From: Prorocentrum cordatum
Lineage: Eukaryota; Sar; Dinophyceae; Prorocentrales; Prorocentraceae
Reading direction: 5' to 3'
NCBI GenBank assembly: GCA_963575745.1
Contig: CAUYUJ010001375.1
Span: 38,010 to 102,009 of the forward strand
DNA: 64,000 bases
Position 1 is the stretch's first letter, and every line of letters begins with the position of its first letter. The notes beneath the pieces were generated by a model. It made no database searches and was not told the DNA's origin. It saw only the letters and a program-made list of their open reading frames with translations. The translations under genes and the position numbers were made by a program. Positions 10,610 to 19,706 of this stretch are shown piece after piece.

Positions 10610-11175
10610 GAGGAGGAGGAGGAGGAGGAGGAGGAGGAGGAGAGGAGGAGGAGGATGGAGGAGGAGGAGGAGGAGGAGGAGGAGGGGAGGAGGAGGAGGA
10701 GGAGGAGGAGGAGGAGGGAGGAGGAGGAGGAGGAGGAGGAGGAGGAGGAGGAGGAGGAGGAGGAGGAGGAGGAGGAGGAGGAGGAGAGGAGGAGGAGGAG
10801 GAGGAGAGAGGAGGAGGAGGAGGAGGAGGAGGAGGAGGAGGAGGAGGAGGAGGAGGAGGAGGAGGAGGAGGAGGGAGGAGGAGGAGGAGCGAGGAGGAGG
10901 AGGAGGAGGAGGAGAGGAGGAGGAGGAGGAAGGAAAGGAGGAGGAGGAGGAGGAGGAGTGAGGAGGAGGATGAGGAGAGGAGGAGGAGGAGGAGGGAGGA
11001 GGAGGAGGAGGAGGAGGAGGAGGAGGAGGAGGAGGAGGAGGAGGAGGAGGAGGAGGAGGAGGAGGGGAGGAGGAGGAGGAGGAGGAGGAGGAGGAGGAGG
11101 AGGAGGAGGAGGAGGAGGAGGAGGAGGAGGGGAGGAGGAGGAGGAAGGAGGAGGAGGAGGAGGAGAGGAGGAGGC
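10586..11175. repeat. (GGA)n purine tract, ~590 bp
   Basis: It is almost pure GAG/AGG triplets with occasional single-base slips that change frame. This gives poly-Gly, poly-Glu and poly-Arg frames on + and poly-Ser/Leu/Pro on -. An 817-codon + frame that runs through it is an artefact. A homopurine/homopyrimidine tract of this size could form triplex DNA (inference). Confidence 0.95.
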
Positions 11176-11236
11176 GGAGGCGGGGAGGCGGCGGCGGCGG
11201 CGGGGGCGGCGGCGGCGGCGGCGGCGGCGGCGGCCG
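11176..11236. repeat. (GGC)n microsatellite
   Basis: A run of GCG/CGG triplets directly continues the GGA tract. Confidence 0.85.
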
Positions 11237-11279
11237 TTGGAAGCCATCCCAGGGTTTTTGAGAAGCCTCCTCAGAAGCT

Positions 11280-11450
11280 CACCGCCCACCAGACAACCCC
11301 GACCCAACCCCAAGGCCCCGACGTGCCCTCCATTTCCAGTGGAGGGGGGGGGGGTCGGGGGGCATGGACAACAACAGGTGTGGAGCCCGAGCCCCACCCC
11401 AACCCGAAATTCGGGTCTTCGGGTTGGGTTGGGGTGGTCTGGCAGGTAGG
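11280..11450. mobile_element. MITE family G, copy 2
   Basis: TCACCGCCCACCAGACAACC on the left is inverted at the right end (CCTACCTGCCAGACCACCCC on the other strand). The internal CCATTTCCAG, poly-G and CCCGAAATTCGGG segments match copy 1 at 3250-3408. Flanks CAGAAGCT (11272-11279) and CAGAAACC (11451-11458) agree at 6 of 8 bases, a possible aged target duplication. Confidence 0.75.
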
Positions 11451-11470
11451 CAGAAACCACCCTGGGCCAT

Positions 11471-11692
11471 CTAGGCCTCCTAGATGGGGTCCGGGTAGAT
11501 GGGGTCGGAGGATCGCGCCGCATCCCCGATGCATCGACGATGCGGCTCGATGTGGAGCCCGTGTTTCCTCACATGGACGTCGCCGATGCATCGCCAATGC
11601 ATCGCCGATGCATCGCCGATACATCGGCGATGCATTGGCGATGCGGCGCGATACTTCGACCCCATCCACTCGGACCCCATCTAGGAGGCCTC
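11471..11692. mobile_element. CATCGCCGATGCATCGG foldback family, copy 1
   Basis: AGGCCTCCTAGATGGGGTCC at the left and GGACCCCATCTAGGAGGCCT at the right form perfect outer arms. The inside is filled with GATGCATCGCCGATGCATCG-type palindromic repeats. Copies lie at 58344-58498 and, more diverged, 63272-63485. Related short fragments are at 16330 and 20729. Confidence 0.8.
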
Positions 11693-11704
11693 TGGCTTAT
11701 CTCT

Positions 11705-11872
11705 CGAAGACGAGAAACCTACACAGAGATACACTTCCTGAGCTCACCGCGGGCTTCTCGGATCGGCGCTGGACCTCCCAGCGCCGCCTCCGGCGCCGCC
11801 CCTGGCGCCCGCCCTTGGCGCGTTCCGCGCGCCAGGGAGAAGGGGATGGCGCGTCCCCCCTCTCAGGGACAA
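11705..11872. mobile_element. GGCGGCGCCTCCGGCGCCGCC foldback family, partial copy
   Basis: The core CAGCGCCGCCTCCGGCGCCG and the flanking GCGCGCCAGGGAG match the family at 17942, 27391, 28219, 53954, 56918 and 57424. The right arm is not recognisable, so this copy is truncated or rearranged. Confidence 0.55.
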
Positions 11873-11964
11873 CGTTAGGCGGGGATCGTCTCAGGGGTAG
11901 TCTGGGTAGTTGTTTTTTCCACCCCCTGAGCCGCCGGCGCACGGCATGTTTGTTCACGGCACAG

Positions 11965-12191
11965 TGGCGCGTGCGCGTGCGCGTGCGCGTGCGCGTGCGC
12001 GCGCGCGCGTGTGTGTGTGTGTGTGTTTGTGGGTGTGCGTGTGCGTTTGTGCGTTTGTGCGTGTGTGCGTGTGCGTGTGCGTGTGCGTGTGCGTGTGCGT
12101 TTGCGTGTGCGTTTGCGTGTGCGTGTGCGTGTGCGTGTGCGTGCGCGTGCGCGTGTGCGTGTGCGTGTGCGTGTGCGTGTGCGTGTGCGTG

Positions 12192-12226
<35 letters not shown>

Positions 12227-12272
12227 GGGCGTGTGTGTGTGTGTGTGCGTGCGTGTGTGTGTGTGTGTGTGA
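11965..12272. repeat. (GT/GC)n alternating purine-pyrimidine tract
   Basis: About 300 bp of GTGC, GTGT and GCGC dinucleotides ends exactly where the retroelement's left repeat begins. Such tracts can adopt Z-DNA (general knowledge). Cys-Val and Thr-His frames here are artefacts. Confidence 0.95.
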
Positions 12273-12315
12273 CGTCCTGGACGGCGGTAGGTGCCACTCG
12301 GCGCATGTAGACCCC
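12271..12315 (+). repeat. Left direct repeat flanking the retroelement
   Basis: GTCCTGGACGGCGGTAGGTG is followed by TCGGCGCATGTAGACCCC. The matching segment at 15935-15979 has the same orientation and about 83% identity over 42 bp. A third, shorter related stretch (GTCACGTCCCGGATGGC) starts near 12336. Confidence 0.7.
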
Positions 12316-12379
12316 CAGTCAAGGCAGAGTGTGTGTCACGTCCCGGATGGCTCGCTTGGCGCAGGGGGGCCTTTCAGCC

Positions 12380-12765
12380 GCCCCCGAACGCCCCCGCGCA
12401 GCCTCGGCCCTGAGAGCCGAGCGCCCTCGCGCTGCCGGCGGCAGAGGAGAGGCTGCAGATGCCGTCGCGGACGCAGCGTTGCTGCGGCTTCGGCGTCTCC
12501 GCAGCCTTCGGACGACGCTGGGGCGCGCTGCGGTCGCCGCTCGGCAGGCTGCGGCAGCCACCAGGCAGGCGCTCCGCGCTGCATACGCTGCCTGTGCAGA
12601 ATGGGCCCCCTCGATGGCGGCACTGCGGCTGGACGTGTCGCTTCCCGCGGAGATGGTGGAGCGCGCCGAGGCGGCGTGGCAGCAGGCGCGCGCGGCGGCG
12701 CAGTCGCGACGGCAGGCTGAGTGGCGCCGCTGGGTGGCGGATGCGCTCGCCATGGCCAGGGGCGG
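12380..12765 (+). pseudogene. Retroelement pre-RT region
   Basis: Frame 2 encodes an Ala/Arg-rich, probably helical segment ending in residues EWRRWVADALAMARG. The continuing reading then moves to another frame (GRLYRWIRGS). W..W...A followed by a short basic stretch is what I would expect just upstream of RT in such elements, but no named domain was recognised here. Confidence 0.5.
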
Positions 12766-13860
12766 CTCTACCGATGGATCCGCGGCAGCTTGGACGCCGA
12801 GCTTTTGCCTGCTGGCGCCGCTGGCGGAGGCGCCCCTGGCACCCGCCCATGGTTGCTAGCACTGCAGGGCGGCCCAGCGGCGCGCCTGCGGTTCTTTAAA
12901 GAACCGTGGAAGGCGATTTGGCAAGGCCCGCCCGCCCCGCCAGTTGCGGAGGAATGGCTGCAGGAGCTGGATGGTTTGCCGCCGTTCCCGGACCGGACGC
13001 CTTGGACGGCAGGCATGGTCGAATGGTTGCTCAGGCACGTGCCGAAGAGGAAAAATGCAGGGCCTCGACGCGTGGACCGTCAGCGAGCTCCGGCTGCTGC
13101 CTGCAGAAGTGCATGGCTGGATCGCCGAGCTGCTCGAGGAGGTGGAGGCCCGCGGCGAGTGGCCGCGCGAGCTCGTCGAGGCCGAGGGGCTGCTGCTTCC
13201 GAAGCAGGGAGGCGCCAGGGGCCTTTGGAGTGCCGGCCGATTCGGCTCCTTCCCATCTTGTACCAGCTATGGGCGGCCGGGCGCGCCCGGCTCTTCGCGC
13301 AGTGGCGCAGCAGCTGGGACGGCCTTGGATGGCGGCGCGGGGCAGACGAGCAGGCCTGGGAGCTGGCCTTGGAGCTCGAGGCCACTGGCGCCCTCTCCGA
13401 GGAGATCGTTGGCAGCGCCCTGGAGTGGAGTAAGGCGTACGACCAGGTGGACCTTGGCACGCTCCCGGCTCTGCTTGAGGCGTGCCGCGTTGGCTCGTGC
13501 GCCTCGCGCTCTGTGCTTATAGGGCCCGTCGACGAGTGCGGGTCGGCAGCACTGTTGGTGAGCCTTGGGTTCCCTTGCGCGGGCTGCTGCCAGGGTGTCC
13601 GGTCGCCGTGTTCGCGCTGGGAGTCCTGACCTGGCCATGGAGCTGCCGCGTCGCTAGGCTCAGCGACCTGCTCCGCCAGCGGGTGTACGTTGACGACTTC
13701 ACGTTGTGGGTTCGCGTGGAGGCCGCCCGCCTCGACGAGGCGGCACAGGAGCTCCAGCAAGCGTTGCAGGTGACCGTCGCTTTCGAAGCGGCCATGGGGT
13801 GGCAGCTCAATCGGAAGAAAAGTCACCAATTCGCAAGTCGCCAGGCGCTGCGGCGATGAC
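12766..13860 (+). pseudogene. Reverse transcriptase, frame-shifted
   Basis: The path uses three frames. WLQELDGLPPFPDRTPW leads to KMQGLDAWTVSELRLLP (frame change near 13058) and LLLPKQGG. ECRPIRLLPILYQLWA follows (change near 13210), with EWSKAYDQVDL as the motif A-like D region, then GLLPGCPVAV (change near 13485). The catalytic motif YVDDFT is at 13686-13703. The terminal GWQLNRKKS is thumb-proximal. A TGA at 13857-13859 is followed in the same frame by more matching sequence (RANFKDLEVDATAG), so it is a disabling stop rather than the end of the protein. Confidence 0.85.
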
Positions 13861-14865
13861 TGGAAGAACGGCCTCCTGGCATCCAAGCCCGCGCAAACTT
13901 CAAGGACCTTGAGGTCGATGCCACCGCTGGCAAGGCTCGTCGCTGCGCTGTCTCCGCTGGCCGGCTGGCTGTGGCGCAGGGCCGGTTTCCCGACTTGGCC
14001 GGTTGCCTGTCAGGTTCCGCCAGCGTTGCTTGCTCGGCGCCGCCGCAGGCGCGGCCGCGGGGCTGCATGGCGCGGCCCCGCCGCGCGGGATTTGGCAAGG
14101 CTTCGCACTGCCGCGCGGCAAGCGGTCTGACGCGGAGGTCTTCGGGTGGCCGCGGAGATCGTCTTCGGCGTCCTGGCCCCGAGTTGGCGGCTCGACCCAG
14201 CGGCGGTGGCGGTAATCGCACCGCTGTGGCAGGTCGCCAAGGCCATCCGCAGGCGCCGCTTCCCGACGGAGCTGTTGAGGCACGCCGCCGGTGCAATGGC
14301 CGCTGGGCACGGCCGTGGCTTCGGCCCCGTGGACGCGGCGCTCCAGGCTTGGGGCAAGACATCGAGTGCTGGACGGGCGCCCCCGCCGCCCCAGGAGGCT
14401 GGCGCCCTGTCTTCCGTGCCCTGCCTGACGCGCGAGGCCGTCCTCGGCGCCCGGGCGGCCCGCGAGGCGCGCGAGGTGGCGGGGCGTCGCGCTGGCTTCC
14501 AGCACCTGGCCGCCGGCGCCGACCGGTGAGCCACCAGGCGGCGCCTCGACGGCGGAGAGCTGGCGGCCGACGCTGCGGGCGCGCTCCGCGCCGCGCTCTC
14601 CGGGAACGTAGTCACGGAGACTGGCGGCCAAGTGGGGGCGCCCAGCGGCGCGTCCACATTGCGGCGGGGCGTGCGACCACCTGGAACGCAGATTCTGGGT
14701 CTGCCCCTGCTGGGATCCCGCCAGCGCCGCCGCGCTGGCCGCCGAGGGCCTCGCGCGCGCGACAGCGCGCGCGGCTGCTGGCGGATACTTCGCTCGCCAG
14801 GGTGTTGCCGCGGCACCCGCACTGGCTGCGCTGCCTCCCCCCGACGCCAGCCTGCCTCGGGCGCG
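13861..14865 (+). pseudogene. Retroelement RT-RNase H linker, multiply shifted
   Basis: The frame after the TGA continues as GKARRCAVSAGRLAVAQGRF to about 14030. It then passes through two further frames, including EIVFGVLAPSWRLDPAAVAV at about 14150-14210. No separate domain was recognised. Several frame changes are needed to connect it to the RNase H part. Confidence 0.55.
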
Positions 14866-15352
14866 TGCTTGGACGGACGGTGCGCGCGAGTACCCAACCG
14901 ACCCCCTCCTCGCAAGAGCGGGTTGTGGAGTGGCGTCGGCATTGGGCGCGGCAGGTCGCCAGGAGCACCGCGGGATGGGGCGCAGACAGCACAGCGGGCA
15001 GAGCTTACGGCTGCGGCGCACGCGCTGTGCCTGGCGGGGGGGGCCCGTCGAGATGGTGACAGATTCCCGTTTCGTCAGCAATGGCGTCGCTGCGCTCTGC
15101 GGTGGCGCCTCCCCCGTGGACTGGGCGCACGTGGACATTTGGGATTTGGTCGTCCCTCATTGTCGCAGTGGCGCGCTGGCTGCGCGATGGGTGAAGGGCC
15201 ACCTCGACGCCGCCGAGGCCGCCGAGCGGGGCGCGTCGCTCGAGGACCGCGCCGGCCACGCCGCAGCGGCCCGCTTCGCGGGGGCGGCGGCCCAGGCCCA
15301 GCTGCCCCCCGCGGCGCAGCGCGTGCTGCCATGGTGGAGTTGGAGGCCCTGA
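14866..15352 (+). pseudogene. RNase H domain, frame-shifted
   Basis: All four expected acidic positions are visible: D in RAWTDGAREY, E in TAQRAELTAAAHAL, D in VTDSRFVSNG and D in DRAGHAAAARFA. WVKGHLDA precedes the last one, as is usual for RNase HI folds. The N-terminal and C-terminal parts share a frame and the middle (TAQRAEL) lies in another, so at least two shifts are present. A stop follows at 15350-15352. Confidence 0.8.
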
Positions 15353-15934
15353 AGGTGAACCACGGGCACGGCCCTGGGGGCCCGCGCGCGCGGCGGCGCT
15401 GGGCTTCGGCAGGGCATCGCCGTCGCTGCCGCGGTGGCCCCAGCGGTGGCACTGCGGCCAGCGAGCGCGGCGCCTGGCCCCAGCGCGACGGCCGCTGCGA
15501 GGGCGCTATTCGCCGGTCGTGCATGGCAGGGACAGGTCGCTTCCCAGGGTCCAGCCTGGGACGCCGGCATGGCCTGCGGGTGCTGGGCCCCAGGTGGCAG
15601 CGCCTGGCGAGCCGCCCATGCAGCAGGTGGGCGCCCCTGCTGCCCCCACGTGCAGCTGGGCTGCTGCTCCTGGACGCGCTGTGTGCGGGGGGCAGCCATG
15701 AGGCGTGGCGGGCGGCGGTGCGGCGTCGCCTGCTGGCGCGCCCAGGGCCGCCGGACTAGTTATGTGCACGGCGTCTGCTTCGGGCCAGCCGCCGGTCTCA
15801 CGCGCTGCCGGGGCGCGTTGCTGTTTTTTCCCCGCCCTCCCCTCCTTCCCTCCCGCGCCTTCCCTCTCCCGGTCATTCCCGCGCCGTCACCCGCTCTCGC
15901 CAAAGGGTTTCTTCCGGATGGTATAAAAAAGTGT
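15353..15934 (+). other. Retroelement 3' region
   Basis: Very GC-rich sequence stays open in one frame to about 15759, but no C-terminal domain was recognised. A GTATAAAAAA stretch at 15921-15930 sits immediately before the right direct repeat. Confidence 0.4.
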
Positions 15935-15979
15935 CGCGTCCTGGATGGCCGCAGGTATCATTCGGCGCATGTAGACTCC
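15935..15979 (+). repeat. Right direct repeat flanking the retroelement
   Basis: CGCGTCCTGGATGGCCGCAG is followed by ATTCGGCGCATGTAGACTCC. It is the partner of 12271-12315. Divergence near 17% is far too large for a fresh target-site duplication unless very old, so an LTR-like, tandem-copy or target-repeat origin is equally possible. Confidence 0.7.
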
Positions 15980-16189
15980 CGAGCTTGGGCAACACGCACC
16001 CCACGCCGCATTCGTTCCGAGTTCTGGGCGGTTGCTCTCGGTCCTATGCGGCAGATCCGTGTCGTGCCGGCTGGGCGGCGACGCTGGCGCGGACGTTCAA
16101 GTCAGCATGCCGCCAGCGGCCCAAACTCGGCCAAAGTTTTGGCGATGGAGCAGCCGCTGGTCGGTCAAGCGTGAACGATGTGCACGGTG

Positions 16190-16400
16190 ACAAAAAAAAC
16201 AGCTCGGGATCAACGATTGGGGGGAATAGGCATCGGGGGGAACGCATCGACCCCCAATCGCCGAATCGTTGATCGCCGAAAATAAAGTGCCCGTGGCCCC
16301 AATCTGCCCAGGAACGTGCGGAATCATTATCGGAGGCCTATCGCCGATCTATCGGCGATGTATTTCCGATTCCAGATCGATATCCCCCCGTATGCGAATC
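16190..16400. other. Spacer with small inverted motifs, no gene
   Basis: It contains GATCAACGATTGGGGG with a partial inverted partner CCCCCAATCGCCGAATCGTT. There is also a fragment of the CATCGCCGAT foldback family (GCCTATCGCCGATCTATCGG) at 16336. Confidence 0.4.
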
Positions 16401-16459
16401 CCCCATATCGTTGCCCCTCATGTCAACAACCACCGCCGGGGTCGTCACGACACGAACCC

Positions 16460-16606
16460 ACCCGTGAGAGAGGCACCCATGTGAGCGAAAACCGACTCAG
16501 CCTCGTTTTTGGCTTCAACTTCAGTTGTGGGGGCACCGTGACGCGCCTTCGGGCCAGCTCACCCGAGTCGGTTTCCCGCTCACATGGGCGCCCCCCCTCT
16601 CTTCGA
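16460..16606. mobile_element. TIR element with CCCATGTGAGCG ends
   Basis: GAGGCACCCATGTGAGCGAA leads into AACCGACTC on the left. The right end reads GGCGCCCATGTGAGCGGGAA and AACCGACTC on the opposite strand. The arms are about 33 bp and the element about 145 bp long. No other copy was seen. Confidence 0.7.
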
Positions 16607-16839
16607 GCTCCAGGCGGTCGCCTGTGGCCCGATAGCCCAGCAACGTTAGGTAGGCATCACCCGAACATATAAATACGATGTGTGAGGATGCACCCCAGGG
16701 GCGACGTGCGCGCCGGAAGATCGTATAGTGTAAGCTTCGTACTAGGCGCGTTCTGGCCATACCGTTCTGGAAAAGATTTGGTACAATACGTTTGCTCTAC
16801 ATGTTTGGGTCGGACTCGCGCCTTCGAGACGGACGGGCA

Positions 16840-17766
<927 letters not shown>

Positions 17767-17941
17767 ATGTCATTGTGCGTCCCATAGGTCGCAGATTGCC
17801 CAATTATTTGATGGCGATTTCGGCCCCGTCGGATCGCTTTGCAGCGCTTGCCTGCGCGCCGAGGCTCGCCCCGATGTGGGCTCTCCCCCTCTCTGTCACC
17901 GTCGACCCAGTTCGAAACATCCGAAGAAGAAGAAGAACACG

Positions 17942-18106
17942 CGTCATAACCATCAATTGTAGGAGTTCCGCGCGAATTTCCCCGATCGGCGGCCCCCCTG
18001 GCGGCGCCTCCAGCGCCGCCCCTGGCGCGCTTCGGGCGCGCCAGGGAGGGGGATCCAGCGCAGATCCGCGAAATCCGCGCGGAGGTTCGACGATTTATGT
18101 GTCATG
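17942..18106. mobile_element. GGCGCC foldback family, copy at 17.9 kb
   Basis: GTCATAACC on the left pairs with TTATGTGTCATG on the right. Inner arms GAGTTCCGCGCGAATTTC and GAAATCCGCGCGGAGG flank the core CTGGCGGCGCCTCCAGCGCC. Length is about 165 bp and there is no coding capacity. Confidence 0.75.
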
Positions 18107-18149
18107 TAGCTCTCGGAAGGTTATAGACCTCTTACCCTGACACGTCGAT

Positions 18150-18284
18150 GAGCGAATCGGCCGTTTTCGGTGCGCGAGAGGGCGTCGCGGCTTCCATTTT
18201 TGCGGCTCCAGGTCCGTCGGTTTCGGTCCTAGGCCGTTGTCACCAAAGGGTGGTTTACGAAAGGGAGGTTTGTCCACCGCCGAA
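18150..18284 (+). repeat. Dispersed 135-bp repeat, copy 1
   Basis: GCGAATCGGCCGTTTTCGGT through GGAGGTTTGTCCACCGCCGA matches 29750-29885 nearly end to end with scattered differences. No inverted ends are seen. It lies upstream of the dioxygenase gene and could include regulatory sequence, but nothing shows this. Confidence 0.7.
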
Positions 18285-18896
18285 GTTCCTTCTTGTTTGA
18301 AGCATGTTGTGCTTGCATCCGCCCTGATTGAGGCGCGGACTCGGTGCTCGCTCGAGCCGCCAGCTCGACCGCGAGTGGCTTCTGCGCTTCTGGCTCCGTC
18401 GCAGCCTTCGCTGGGGCAGTCCCGCAGAAGCCGCCCCGCGTGGTGCGGCCGACGGGATTACTTACACGCCCGCTGCCCCAGGCCCGACCCACCCTGCTGG
18501 GCCCAGGAGCGGTGCGTCAGCATCGTTTCTCCGACCCCCATCCCCGTCCCCAATTCCCCTTGGAGACCCCCCTCCAAATTGCGCCCCCAGGCCCCGTCCC
18601 CATTCCCCTTCGAGACCCCCACCAACTTGCGCCCCCAGCTGGGGAGACGCCCCTCGAAACCCGAAGGGAGCGGCCCATGTCCCATGTCCCCATCTCGGGG
18701 GTGCAATCGGCCAGTGGGCCCAGGCCACGCCGCTGGGGCTATAGGGCTCGCCTCGGCGATGCTCCGTGCACACGCCCTCCTGGCTCGGCCAGGGAGGCGC
18801 GCGCACCGCTCCTCGTGGGGCCCGGGCTCTCGGCCCGGCCTGCGGCCGACGACGCTCACGAAGCAGCTCCCGCGGCACGCGCTTGAGCGGTGGCCG
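18285..18896 (+). other. Upstream region of the dioxygenase gene
   Basis: The frame of exon 1 remains open upstream to about 18237, with an in-frame ATG at 18759 followed by LRAHALLARPGRRAHRSSW. I therefore cannot decide between starts at 18759 and 18897. A partly repeated stretch ACCCCCATCCCC/CAATTCCCCTTGGAGACCCC lies at 18535-18625. No classical promoter motif is recognised. Confidence 0.4.
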
Positions 18897-19070
18897 ATGC
18901 GGACCGCCGCCGCGGCTCGCCGGGCACTCCTGGCGGCCCGCAGTGCCGCGGCGCGGGGCGCGCGCGCCGCCCCGCGCCGGAGTGCTGCCGGGCGGGCCCA
19001 GGCCGGCCTGGAGATCTCCAGCCTCAACGGGCCGTTCGGGGCCGTCGTTCGGTCCCCGCTGAGCGCTGAG
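18897..19070 (+). CDS. Dioxygenase exon 1 (transit-like N-terminus)
   Basis: ATG at 18897 opens MRTAAAARRALLAARSAAAR, rich in Ala and Arg and poor in acids, followed by the family's first strand GLEISSLNGPFGAVV. The exon ends GAG|GCGATC in phase 0, which joins exon 2 to read PLSAEDVPAALVRAF, as expected for the family. An upstream in-frame ATG at 18759 is an alternative start. Confidence 0.65.
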
Positions 19071-19298
19071 GCGATCCTCGGCAGCCCGGACGTCGGGGGC
19101 AGCGCCGGGGCGGGATGCACGGCTTCGGCCTCGAGGGCTCGAGTATAGGAGATCGACTATACCAGCATTGATTTCCCCCAAACTTGTGTTTCGCCGAACA
19201 CATACACAGTCGCATAATTACACACGCATATCTGTGTGTATCTAGTTGTTTGCATGTATGAATGTATGTACGCATGTATGCATGTATGCATGTATGTA

Positions 19299-19377
<79 letters not shown>

Positions 19378-19672
19378 GCATGTATGTATGTATGTATGTG
19401 TATGTATGTATGTATGCATGTATGTATGTATGTATATATATATATATGCGTCTCTGTGTATGTATGTGTATGTGTATGTGTATGCATACATATACATACC
19501 TGTAGCCATACATACATACATGTATGTATACATACGCACATACATACATGCATGCATGCATACATACATACATGCACACACATACATACATACATACATA
19601 CATACATACATACATGCATACATACATACATACATACATACATACACACACATACATACATACATACATACA

Positions 19673-19706
<34 letters not shown>

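Larger units (their letters stand above)
12271..15980 (+). mobile_element. Decayed non-LTR retroelement with RT and RNase H
   Basis: A 3.7-kb block is bounded by two diverged direct repeats. Inside, in order, are a charged Ala/Arg-rich segment (12380-12765), a reverse transcriptase (about 12765-13860), a linker and an RNase H domain (about 14866-15352), all on + and in changing frames. RT followed by RNase H is typical of LINE-type elements. I see no endonuclease domain, so the 5' part is missing or unrecognised. At least three frame changes and one in-frame stop show that it is dead. GC content stays very high throughout. Confidence 0.75.

Noticed and set aside
11965-12310. Cys/Val-rich and Thr/His-rich proteins from GT tracts (also at 36.4, 26.1 and 47.9 kb)
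   Set aside because: They are simple translations of alternating dinucleotides, open on both strands.
10267-12720. 817-codon + frame and 387-codon minus frame through the GGA tract
   Set aside because: Nearly all residues are Gly/Glu/Arg or Ser/Leu/Pro from triplet repeats, then Cys/Val/Ala from the GT tract. Frame continuity is accidental and only the last part overlaps true retroelement coding.
12271-15979. LTR retrotransposon interpretation of the flanking direct repeats
   Set aside because: The repeats are only 45 bp, lack TG...CA ends and primer-binding or polypurine motifs, and the RT/RNase H without integrase or protease fits a non-LTR element better.
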